Below the pieces are notes generated by a model. It saw only the letters and a program-made list of their open reading frames with translations, ran no database searches and had not been told where the DNA came from. This document shows, piece by piece, positions 1 through 7,202 of a stretch of 12,080 nucleotides of DNA. The position numbers and the translations under genes were made by a program. Origin of the DNA: Zymomonas sp. (GTDB lineage Bacteria > Pseudomonadota > Alphaproteobacteria > Sphingomonadales > Sphingomonadaceae); the NCBI GenBank assembly GCA_027489105.1, contig JAIYAJ010000070.1, forward strand, positions 1 through 12,080, read 5' to 3'. How positions within the stretch are numbered: the stretch's first letter is position 1; each line of letters starts with the position of its first letter.

Positions 1-980
1 AGCTCCTATTTACCTCGGGGGCCACGGAAGCCAATAATCTCGCGATCCTCGGTGTAGCGAACAGCGAGGCCGATTATCAGCCTGCGCGGCGCAAAATTCT
101 TATCTCCGCTGTTGAGCACAAAGCAGTTCTCGAACCAGCCGCGTGGCTCGCCTCACACGGTTTCAACGTCGAGCACATCTCCGTCGAGGCCTCCGGACGA
201 ATTAATCTCGAACACTTGCGAGAGCTCGCGACTGACGACGTCCTCCTTGCATCCGTGATGCTCGTGAACAACGAAACAGGGGTCATCCAACCGGTTCAGC
301 AAGCCGCCGAGATCGTCCATTCAGTGGGTGGGCTGTTCCACTGCGACGCAGCCCAGGCCGCCGGCAAAATTCCGATCAACATCCTCGATCTCGACGTCGA
401 CTATCTCAGCCTCTCCGGCCACAAATGCTACGGCCCGATGGGCATCGGCGCCCTATTCGTCTCGGCCACGGCACCGAAGCCGGCACCACTATTCTTCGGT
501 GGCGGCCAGCAAGGTGCGACTCGACCCGGGACTGAACCAGTTCCGCTGATAGCGGGCTTCGCTGCTGCGGCTGACATCGCTATGGCGCAGATTGAGGCAG
601 ATGCGAAGGAGTGTCAGCGCAAGATGGGACGCCTGCTCGACGGGCTGTGCTTCCGACAGCTACGCTTCAAGATTGTGGGTGACAAAGCAAACACCGTCCC
701 CGGCGGCGTGGCGATTGCTATGCCGGGTATCGACGCAGATATGCTGTGCGCAGCGCTTGCTCGGGACGTGTCGATCTCGACCGGGTCCGCCTGCACGTCC
801 GGGCAAATCAGGCAGTCTCATGTTCTTGAAGCGATTGGATTTTCCAATGCGGACGCGCGAAACGTCATTCGACTGTTTTGCAATCGATACACCACCGATG
901 CTGAAGTCGAAGAGGCCATTCATCTGATTTCCGACGCAGCCGCACGATGCCGGCTTGCTACTGGAGAGCTTCACCAGTAG
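1..980 (+). CDS. sspA: Cysteine desulfurase, SspA-type, 5' partial
   Basis: This is a PLP-dependent class V aminotransferase-fold enzyme that removes sulfur from L-cysteine as a protein persulfide; here it probably feeds DNA phosphorothioation. The reading frame is already open at position 3 and gives 325 visible residues. It opens with FTSGATEANNLAI, the PLP phosphate-binding loop, which lies near residue 70 in full-length IscS/NifS proteins, so roughly the first 70 residues are outside the window. Visible family marks are SAVEHKAV (cofactor-stacking His), HCDAAQAAGK, SGHK with the Schiff-base Lys codon at 423-425, and GSACTSG with the catalytic Cys codon at 792-794. An ATG at 216 is internal and is not the start. 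The stop lies 9 nt before the DUF4007 gene, implying an operon. The family call is near certain. The SspA role rests on the sspBCD-like neighbours; a housekeeping IscS would instead sit with iscU or fdx. Confidence 0.9.
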   Translation, partial: LLFTSGATEANNLAILGVANSEADYQPARRKILISAVEHKAVLEPAAWLASHGFNVEHISVEASGRINLEHLRELATDDVLLASVMLVNNETGVIQPVQQAAEIVHSVGGLFHCDAAQAAGKIPINILDLDVDYLSLSGHKCYGPMGIGALFVSATAPKPAPLFFGGGQQGATRPGTEPVPLIAGFAAAADIAMAQIEADAKECQRKMGRLLDGLCFRQLRFKIVGDKANTVPGGVAIAMPGIDADMLCAALARDVSISTGSACTSGQIRQSHVLEAIGFSNADARNVIRLFCNRYTTDAEVEEAIHLISDAAARCRLATGELHQ

Positions 981-989
981 CTATATGGC

Positions 990-1913
990 ATGGCTCGGGG
1001 TGGTATTAAGTTCGATTCGAAGGTGCAATTTGCGGGGCACGAAACCTTCCCGCTTCGGCTCCTGTGGCTGAAAAAAGCCTATGACGCCGTCGGCACGGGT
1101 GCGCCTGTGGGAACATTCCAGGAACAGGACGCTATTGCACGCTTTGGCGTCGGTCGCAACATGGCCGTTTCAATGCGATATTGGGCTGTTGCCTCGGGGT
1201 TTTTCGAAGAGGCAGACCGCATAATCAAGCCAACGGCGATCGGTCACGCCGTTCTGGCCGACAACGGTCTCGACCCATTCCTTGAGCAGGCGGCGACAAT
1301 CTGGCTCGTGCATTGGCATATCGCGAGCACGCAGTCGAAGGCGACCACCACCTTCTACGCGTTCAACGTCCTTAACGCGCTCGAATTCAACCCAGCAAGT
1401 CTCCTTGACGAGCTGTTCGGCTTGGCCAGCGCACAGGGGCTGCGCGCGACGCGCGGCACGCTAAAGCGCGATATCGAGGTGTTTTTGCGCAGCTATGTCA
1501 GGCGTGCGGAATCCTTCACGGAGGACGCCGCCGAACCCCTTCTGGCAGAGCTTGCCCTTATCCGTGAAGCACGCCTTGGCGGCTGGTACGAGTTCGTGCG
1601 AGGTCCGAAGCCAACTCTGCATGATGCTGTCTTCGCTTACGCGCTTGGCCAGTTCTGGGAACGCAGCGGGGGGGCGACCACCCTTACGGCTGAACAGGTC
1701 TGCTATGCACCGGGTTCGCCGGGTCGGGTGTTTAAGCTCGACGAGGATAGCGTCGTCACCCGCTTGATGCGAGTCGATGATGTCACCAACGGCGCATGGC
1801 AGTGGGTTGATACGGCCGGGCTGCGGCAGATTCAGCGGTCAGCCGAGGTTGACCTTTCGAGCCTAGCACCAGCGGCGTATCGGCGAGGCCCCGGCTGGAG
1901 GGTCGCCGCATGA
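990..1913 (+). CDS. sspB: DUF4007 protein, SspB-like DNA nickase component
   Basis: A 307-residue protein with the DUF4007 hallmark near its N-terminus, VQFAGHETFPLRLLWLKKA (about residues 12-30). From memory of the Ssp literature, SspB carries DUF4007 and has nicking activity needed to insert sulfur into one strand; I see no classical nuclease motif that would prove this from sequence alone. The rest is mixed helical with no membrane segment or signal peptide. The ATG at 990 keeps the conserved block intact. An out-of-frame ATG lies at 985, and no Shine-Dalgarno sequence sits at normal spacing (GGAG at 962-965 is too far), so initiation probably depends on coupling to sspA, which ends 9 nt upstream. 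Its stop overlaps the next start (ATGA, 1910-1913). DUF4007 proteins also occur in other defence loci, so the assignment relies on flanking sspA, sspC and sspD. Confidence 0.82.
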   Translation: MARGGIKFDSKVQFAGHETFPLRLLWLKKAYDAVGTGAPVGTFQEQDAIARFGVGRNMAVSMRYWAVASGFFEEADRIIKPTAIGHAVLADNGLDPFLEQAATIWLVHWHIASTQSKATTTFYAFNVLNALEFNPASLLDELFGLASAQGLRATRGTLKRDIEVFLRSYVRRAESFTEDAAEPLLAELALIREARLGGWYEFVRGPKPTLHDAVFAYALGQFWERSGGATTLTAEQVCYAPGSPGRVFKLDEDSVVTRLMRVDDVTNGAWQWVDTAGLRQIQRSAEVDLSSLAPAAYRRGPGWRVAA

Positions 1914-4900
1914 CGACGCTCGCGGCAAGGGTGACCATCGATCGGCGTTTTACGCGTTCCGCCCGGCTCGACGCGGATCTCAATGGGACGCCGCCTCTTG
2001 TGGGCTACGTTCTGCAAGCGACGGTAGCCAAATCGCTTACCATTTTGGCCGAGAGTCAGATCGAAAGCCAACAGGGCGCCTTCACATGGACCGGCCCTTA
2101 TGGTGGGGGCAAATCGAGCGCCGCGCTTCTCCTCGCCAATCTCGTGGCAGGGCCGCGAGCCAACCGGAAGATCGCGCAAGAGCTCGCCGGCGAAACATTG
2201 GCGAGATTGTACGCCAAAGCCTTTCCAAAAAACGGACGCGACTGGAAGGTCGTTGCCGTCACGGGCGGGCGTGTTCGGCTTCGCGAAGCGATCGCAGATG
2301 CCGCCGCGACCAGCTTCGGATGGGACGAGCCTGCGCGCGAGCGGTTCGGAGCGAGTGATGACGCCCTTATCGAGGCCCTCCTTCCTGCAAAGGGTGATAG
2401 TGGTACCCTCGTCATACTCGACGAGCTTGGCAAGATGCTTGAGCACGAAGCGCTCGAAGGGGGCGACGTTCACCTGCTCCAGGATCTGGCCGAGCGCTCA
2501 TCCCGTAGCGACGGTCGTCTTGTCGTCATCGGCATACTGCATCAATCGTTCGAGCAATACGCCGCCCGTGCCGCGCGCGACGCACGGCAGGAATGGGCCA
2601 AGGTTCAGGGCCGCTATCAGGACATTGCCTTCCTAAGCGGCGCCGACGAGACCGTCGCCTTGCTCGGCCGAGCCATCGCAAGCGTTCCTCCGTCGACCGC
2701 GATCGAGAATGCACGCATCGTTGCTGAGTCCGTCGCCAAGCGCCGTCCCACCGAAACGGCAGTGCTTGCGCAAGCGCTGGCGAACACCTGGCCGCTGAAT
2801 CCGGTTACCGCACTTCTGCTCGGCCCGGTGTCCCGAGCACGGTTTGCGCAGAACGAGCGCAGTGTCTTTGGCTTCCTCAGCTCGGCCGAACCGGCCGGAT
2901 TTCAGGAATTCCTCACATCCACCGAGCTTGGCGCAGGGACCTACGATCCCGCAATGCTTTGGGACTATCTGACATCAAACTTCGGGATGGCGCTGGCCAG
3001 CGGCCAGGATGGCAGCCGATTCAGTCTGGCGTTCGAAGCGATTGAGCGTGCCGGCGCCAAGGGCGGTGCGCTCCATGTCGCGCTGACGAAGTCAGCCGCG
3101 GTGCTCGAATTCTTCCGCAATGGCTCCGGCCTCGCCTTGGCCGACGATTTCCTTGCGGCCGCCCTTCCCTCGGCTACTCCTAACGAACGAAGCGCCGCCA
3201 TCCAGGACCTGTTGGACTGGGCGATCTTGATCCGACAGCCAAGGCTCGGCGGATATGCCCTCTTCGCCGGCAGCGATTTCGATCTGGATGAGGCGATCGG
3301 TCGTGCCCTCACGCCGGTCGGCAATAGGCAGCTTGAGGGAATCCCACAGCGTGCCGGCTTCGGGTTCACCGCCGCAAAGCGCCATTACTTTATGACCGGT
3401 GCCCTGCGCACGTTTGAGATAGCGCTACACATCGTCGGCCAGGACGACACGGCGGACGGTCTTGCCACCGCGCTGCTCGGGCGGGCGCAGCGCGGCAGCG
3501 GGCTTTTGATCCTGGCGCTCGGCGACGGCTCGATCCCAGCAGGCGAGGTCGATGCGCTTGCAAAAGCGACGGCTAAACAGCTCAAGCGGTCGGGGCGGAC
3601 CATCGCTGTGGGGGCGGCGGTGGACAGCTTCGCGCTCCGCTCCACTTCCGCGGAGCTGCTGGCGATTGAGCGCGTCGTGCGCGAACATCCCCAGCTTGAA
3701 GGCGACCGAATTGCGCGTCGAGAGATCGCCGCGCGACAATCACTTTGCGTCAATGAACTTCACCGAACGCTGGAGGCGGCGCTGGAAACAGCGAAGTGGT
3801 TCCTGGCACCGATGCCTAACAAGGTGCTGCGCGAACCGCTCGCTGTCATAGCAAGCGCGCTTGCGGACGCTGGCTTTCCCTACGCTCCGATCCTGAAGAG
3901 CGAGCTGCTTCAGCGCGACAAGCCCTCCTCTAACGCCATGGCGGCGTTGCGCGACCTCGCACACGCAATGGTCATCGATTTCTCCAAGCCTGACTTAGGG
4001 ATCACCGGCTTCCCGGCCGAGCTAGGTCTCTACCTGACGGTGTTGAGGCCGTTCGGCCTGCACCGCGCCGATGCCAACGGCATCTTTGGGTTCGAGAACC
4101 CGGATGACAGCCCCGAAGGCCAGTCGCTCCAGCCCGCATGGGATCTGATCGACAAAGCGGGCGCCGACGGTCTCGACACAGTGTTCAGGCAGTGGGCATC
4201 GCCCCCTTATGGCATCAAGGCCGGTGTCATGCCGGTACTGGCGCTCGCTTACATGCTGGCGAAGCGCGAGAGTGTGGCGGTCTATATCGACGGCATCTAC
4301 CAAGCTGCGCTCAACGATGTCGTCGTCGACAAGCTTCTTCAAAAGCCGGAGGCTTTTCGCCTTCGTAAGGTCGATCGATCAGTCCGAGAGACCGCCTTTC
4401 TGAGCGGCTTGGCAGAGCGTCTCGAAGTCGAAGTACGCGACGGTTCCCTGCCGGTTGCGGCGGCGTTGTTTCAGCGCTTCGAAGCGCTGTCATCTTTCGC
4501 CAAGCGCACCCAGAGACTGGACAAGGACGCGCTCGCGCTCCGCGCTATCGTGTTGAAAGCGGACGATCCCGAAGCCCTGCTGTTCGAAGCGCTGCCGCAA
4601 ACCTTTGGCGATCGCCTCTCGCCCGAGCTCGTCCATGCCGGCCTCTTGGCCTGCGAGGCGAGCTACGAACTTCTCCTCGTCGAACTGCGCCACGCACTCG
4701 CTCGTGCCTTGGGCGTCGATATCGCCACGTTCGGCGGCATGACCGAGCGCGTCGCTGCGATCAAAGGCTTGACCAACGACTATGCCTTCGACGCCTTCGC
4801 GGATCGCTCCGCCGCGGTCGAGCAGGAAACGGGGGACATCGAAAGCCTTGTGAGCGTCCTACTGCACCGACCCGCTCGGAGCTGGTCTGATCGCGATCGT

Positions 4901-5212
4901 GAGGAAGCGCTCACTGAGATCGCCCGGTTCGGTCGGCGTTTCCGCGAGCTTGAGGCGTTGGCCGTCGTGCGGGATCGTAAGTCGCATACTGAAGCCCTGG
5001 CACTTGTCGTCGGATTGGATCCCAAGACCTCTCCGCTCATGCTGAGCTTCGTCCTGAACGACAAAGAGAAGAAGGCCGCAGCGACCCTCGCAGACTCCGT
5101 CGTCGCCGGCTTGCGCGCTGGCAATAAGGGCGGGCGGGTTCGGCTCGCCGCGCTTGCGCGGGCCGTCGCCCTGTTAGCGGCCGAAGCAGATAACGAGATC
5201 GAGGCAGCATGA
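1910..5212 (+). CDS. sspC: Large P-loop ATPase, SspC-like (BrxC/PglY-style)
   Basis: An 1100-residue ATPase placed between the DUF4007 and PP-loop genes, the position of SspC in the phosphorothioation cassette. Walker A is GPYGGGKSS at residues 62-70 and Walker B is LVILDELGK with D171-E172. A following strand, LVVIGILHQSFEQYA (about 204-218), is a sensor-like element often seen in large defence ATPases such as BrxC and PglY. After residue 250 the protein is long and mostly helical, with no domain I can name, and no membrane segment or signal peptide; it should be cytoplasmic and DNA-associated. Expected role: ATP-driven remodelling or assembly of the nicking and sulfur-transfer complex. The start is fixed by a 4-bp ATGA overlap with the upstream gene, and it ends in another ATGA overlap with the next. 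A BREX BrxC is a less likely reading because no pglZ, pglX or brxL is nearby. Confidence 0.83.
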   Translation: MTTLAARVTIDRRFTRSARLDADLNGTPPLVGYVLQATVAKSLTILAESQIESQQGAFTWTGPYGGGKSSAALLLANLVAGPRANRKIAQELAGETLARLYAKAFPKNGRDWKVVAVTGGRVRLREAIADAAATSFGWDEPARERFGASDDALIEALLPAKGDSGTLVILDELGKMLEHEALEGGDVHLLQDLAERSSRSDGRLVVIGILHQSFEQYAARAARDARQEWAKVQGRYQDIAFLSGADETVALLGRAIASVPPSTAIENARIVAESVAKRRPTETAVLAQALANTWPLNPVTALLLGPVSRARFAQNERSVFGFLSSAEPAGFQEFLTSTELGAGTYDPAMLWDYLTSNFGMALASGQDGSRFSLAFEAIERAGAKGGALHVALTKSAAVLEFFRNGSGLALADDFLAAALPSATPNERSAAIQDLLDWAILIRQPRLGGYALFAGSDFDLDEAIGRALTPVGNRQLEGIPQRAGFGFTAAKRHYFMTGALRTFEIALHIVGQDDTADGLATALLGRAQRGSGLLILALGDGSIPAGEVDALAKATAKQLKRSGRTIAVGAAVDSFALRSTSAELLAIERVVREHPQLEGDRIARREIAARQSLCVNELHRTLEAALETAKWFLAPMPNKVLREPLAVIASALADAGFPYAPILKSELLQRDKPSSNAMAALRDLAHAMVIDFSKPDLGITGFPAELGLYLTVLRPFGLHRADANGIFGFENPDDSPEGQSLQPAWDLIDKAGADGLDTVFRQWASPPYGIKAGVMPVLALAYMLAKRESVAVYIDGIYQAALNDVVVDKLLQKPEAFRLRKVDRSVRETAFLSGLAERLEVEVRDGSLPVAAALFQRFEALSSFAKRTQRLDKDALALRAIVLKADDPEALLFEALPQTFGDRLSPELVHAGLLACEASYELLLVELRHALARALGVDIATFGGMTERVAAIKGLTNDYAFDAFADRSAAVEQETGDIESLVSVLLHRPARSWSDRDREEALTEIARFGRRFRELEALAVVRDRKSHTEALALVVGLDPKTSPLMLSFVLNDKEKKAAATLADSVVAGLRAGNKGGRVRLAALARAVALLAAEADNEIEAA

Positions 5213-6048
5213 TTCAGGAACGCCATATCCTCGGTATTTCCGGAGGACGTGATAGTGCTGCGTTGGCAGTATACATGCGCCAATATCATCCGACCTTGCC
5301 GATTGAATATTTCTTCACCGATACGGGAAAGGAGCTGCCCGAGGTCTACCAATTCCTCGACAAGCTTGAGGGCTTCCTCGGTCGCCCAATCCAGCGCCTG
5401 AATCCCGATCGCGATTTCGATTTCTGGCTCGAAGAATACGGCAATTTCCTGCCCTCCCCACGCACGCGCTGGTGCACTCGCCAGCTAAAGCTTCGTCCGC
5501 TGGAACATTGGCTCCGGCAGGATCTCGACAATGGGACCGTGGTCCACTCCTATGTTGCGATCCGCGCCGATGAGCCGAGCCGCGAAGGCTATCAGGCGAC
5601 GCATCCGAACATGCGTGTGCATCTCCCACTCCGTGATGCCGGAATTGATCGGCCGGGCGTCCTTGAGATCCTCGACCAGTCTGATGTAGGCGAGCCCGCA
5701 TACTATCAATGGCGATCGCGCTCAGGCTGCACCTTCTGTTTCTTCCAGCAGAAGATTGAATGGGTACGACTCTCCGAGGAACACCCCGATCGCTTCGCGG
5801 AGGCCGTCGACTATGAGAAGACGGCCTTACGCGACGGCTCTCCTTTCACCTGGAGCCAAGGCGAAAGTCTCACCGAGCTGATTGCTCCGAAGCGGGTCGA
5901 CCAGATCAAGAACGACTATCAGAAACGGCGGGAGCGCCTGCTTCGAAGTCGTCGGCTCAACCCGCTGTCGGCGAACACTGCGGAGACGATCGACGATGTC
6001 TATGGCATCGACGAAGCTTCGAGCGGCTGCGTGATCTGCCACAAGTAG
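5209..6048 (+). CDS. sspD: PAPS reductase-like PP-loop protein, SspD/DndC-type
   Basis: A 279-residue member of the adenine-nucleotide alpha-hydrolase/PAPS reductase family. The PP-loop SGGRDS is at residues 11-16 and binds ATP; it is followed by FFTDTGKELPE (35-45), which resembles PAPS reductase and DndC. RTRWCT (Cys89) sits where the family usually has a conserved cysteine. Two CxxC pairs, Cys174/Cys177 (GCTFC) and Cys274/Cys277 (GCVIC, three residues from the C-terminus), could bind an iron-sulfur cluster, as reported for DndC. The inferred function is ATP-dependent activation of the DNA phosphate, or sulfur relay from SspA, during backbone sulfur insertion. It is the last gene of the cassette, translationally coupled to sspC through ATGA, and ends 45 bp from the converging operon. 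BrxP of type 4 BREX is a related alternative, but the neighbours favour Ssp. Confidence 0.87.
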   Translation: MIQERHILGISGGRDSAALAVYMRQYHPTLPIEYFFTDTGKELPEVYQFLDKLEGFLGRPIQRLNPDRDFDFWLEEYGNFLPSPRTRWCTRQLKLRPLEHWLRQDLDNGTVVHSYVAIRADEPSREGYQATHPNMRVHLPLRDAGIDRPGVLEILDQSDVGEPAYYQWRSRSGCTFCFFQQKIEWVRLSEEHPDRFAEAVDYEKTALRDGSPFTWSQGESLTELIAPKRVDQIKNDYQKRRERLLRSRRLNPLSANTAETIDDVYGIDEASSGCVICHK

Positions 6049-6093
6049 GAACGCCGATCGGAGCCGTGGCTCGTACCAGCAGAACATGACGCC
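6049..6093. other. 45-bp convergent intergenic gap
   Basis: The gap separates the 3' ends of the two converging operons. It contains a small inverted repeat, GAGCC/GGCTC at 6061-6072 with a 2-nt spacer. A second one, GCCTC/GAGGC at 6091-6101, runs into the stop codon of the - strand gene. Neither is followed by a convincing T-tract on either strand, so I do not call an intrinsic terminator. Transcripts may overlap at their 3' ends or end by another mechanism. Confidence 0.5.
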
Positions 6094-7173
6094 TCAGAGG
6101 CTTTCCAGATAATCGTCGATGCCGCTGAAGCGGATGTTTCTCCGGTTTCGTGATTGCACGGCTGCACGATCGTCGATCGAAATCGAGATCGAACCCTCCC
6201 GTTGTTTTTTTGGTTCGGTAGATCCGGTGTACTTTACCCAAAGCTCGAGATCGTACTGCCCATCGGTCCACATCGCCACGTCGAAACCGTCCTTGCGTAC
6301 CGGGACGAAATTCAGGTGCGCGGAGACGGCGCTGCCGGGATTGATCGCGATCTCGGAGAAGGGCAGATCCGCCCCGTCTAGGGGAGTGTCGGCGGTATTG
6401 CCCAGGCGGACCAAGGAAATCGGGTGGTAAAGCATCCTTAGACCTTGGCCGTTGATTCTCAGGAGAAACCACTCGACGACCGCCAGGCTGTATCCCGAGT
6501 TTATCACGGTGATCGGTAGGGTCAGGTTGAAGGCCTGTTGGCCCAGTGTTTCTGGCGATGAGAGCTGCAGGTTACTCCACAGGATGTCGCAGTTGGTGGA
6601 TATTCTCTTTTCGACAGCACCGGGGTACGCGATAAGAACGGATTCCCGAAGCCAACCGTCAAATTCCTCACGAGTGAGCCGGCGGGCTCGTATCGAACCG
6701 TCAAGAAGGCGTGCGGAAACCAATGCGACCATGTCTTCTCGCATCGGCAGCGGTATCGGTGGGAAGAGTTTGGACAGAAGGTAGCGATCAAGCCGGGTTA
6801 TCGCCTGGTCAATTAGAGCAAGAGTATCCATGGAAGTCGGGACTGGAACATCAACTCCGTGGAAAGGCCCGTCATCAAGCACTGCTGCGGCTATTGGTCC
6901 CGCCAGCAGCAACTGATACCGATCAGCTGATCGCGAGGCGTTCAGCTCTTTGCACCACGCCTCAACAGCGCCTTTGCCTATTTGATTCTTCGAAGACTTG
7001 ACTTGCTGGGCCAATGTCGAGCCCGAAAACTCCCAAAAGATGTCGACCTTGTCTCCCGCAATGTCCGGCTCAAGCGTTACCGACTCCCAGCTCGAACCTT
7101 TCGGGTCTAAAGCATCGAGAAGGCAGATGAGCGTCTGCACCAAAAAGCCGCGGATCGCGTCTTGCCCGCTCAT
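6094..7173 (-). CDS. Putative PD-(D/E)XK nuclease effector with beta-rich C-terminus
   Basis: A 359-residue protein with no family I can name with certainty. The N-terminus reads as a DUF4297/Cap4-like restriction-endonuclease fold: a helix with RGFLVQTLICLLDAL (8-22), then VTLEPD with E35, then DKVDIFWEF with D44, then AQQVKSSKN with Q57 and K59. This E...D...QxK order and spacing is the usual PD-(D/E)XK active site with glutamine in the third position. Residues from about 200 on look strand-rich (for example LPITVINSGYSLAVVEWFLL) and may form a beta-sandwich used for sensing or protein contact. It is the last gene of the - strand operon, starting 29 nt after the GHKL gene, with AAAGG about 10 nt before the ATG. 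No membrane segment is seen. Inferred role: DNA cleavage in the interference half of a phosphorothioate defence locus. The gene is solid; the nuclease call is moderate. Confidence 0.72.
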   Translation of the reverse strand: MSGQDAIRGFLVQTLICLLDALDPKGSSWESVTLEPDIAGDKVDIFWEFSGSTLAQQVKSSKNQIGKGAVEAWCKELNASRSADRYQLLLAGPIAAAVLDDGPFHGVDVPVPTSMDTLALIDQAITRLDRYLLSKLFPPIPLPMREDMVALVSARLLDGSIRARRLTREEFDGWLRESVLIAYPGAVEKRISTNCDILWSNLQLSSPETLGQQAFNLTLPITVINSGYSLAVVEWFLLRINGQGLRMLYHPISLVRLGNTADTPLDGADLPFSEIAINPGSAVSAHLNFVPVRKDGFDVAMWTDGQYDLELWVKYTGSTEPKKQREGSISISIDDRAAVQSRNRRNIRFSGIDDYLESL

Positions 7174-7202
7174 CTACGACACACCTTTCAGCTTTTGCAG
7201 CA

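Noticed and set aside
216..980. ATG at 216 as the start of a short cysteine desulfurase
   Set aside because: The same frame is open upstream to position 3 and encodes conserved FTSGATEANN and SAVEHKAV motifs, so the gene begins outside the window.
1832..2473. 213-codon open frame on the - strand across the DUF4007/ATPase junction
   Set aside because: It lies opposite two well-supported genes, has no recognisable domain, and its composition is that of an antisense shadow in GC-rich DNA.
4780..5352. 190-codon - strand frame opposite the end of sspC and start of sspD
   Set aside because: Ser/Arg/Ala-rich shadow translation opposite coupled genes with clear motifs.
1..6048. BREX type 4 (BrxP PAPS reductase with a BrxC-like ATPase)
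   Set aside because: No pglZ or brxL in the window, and the cysteine desulfurase plus DUF4007 pair fits Ssp better.
6061..6101. Bidirectional intrinsic terminator
   Set aside because: Stems are only 4-5 bp with very small loops and no T-run follows on either strand.
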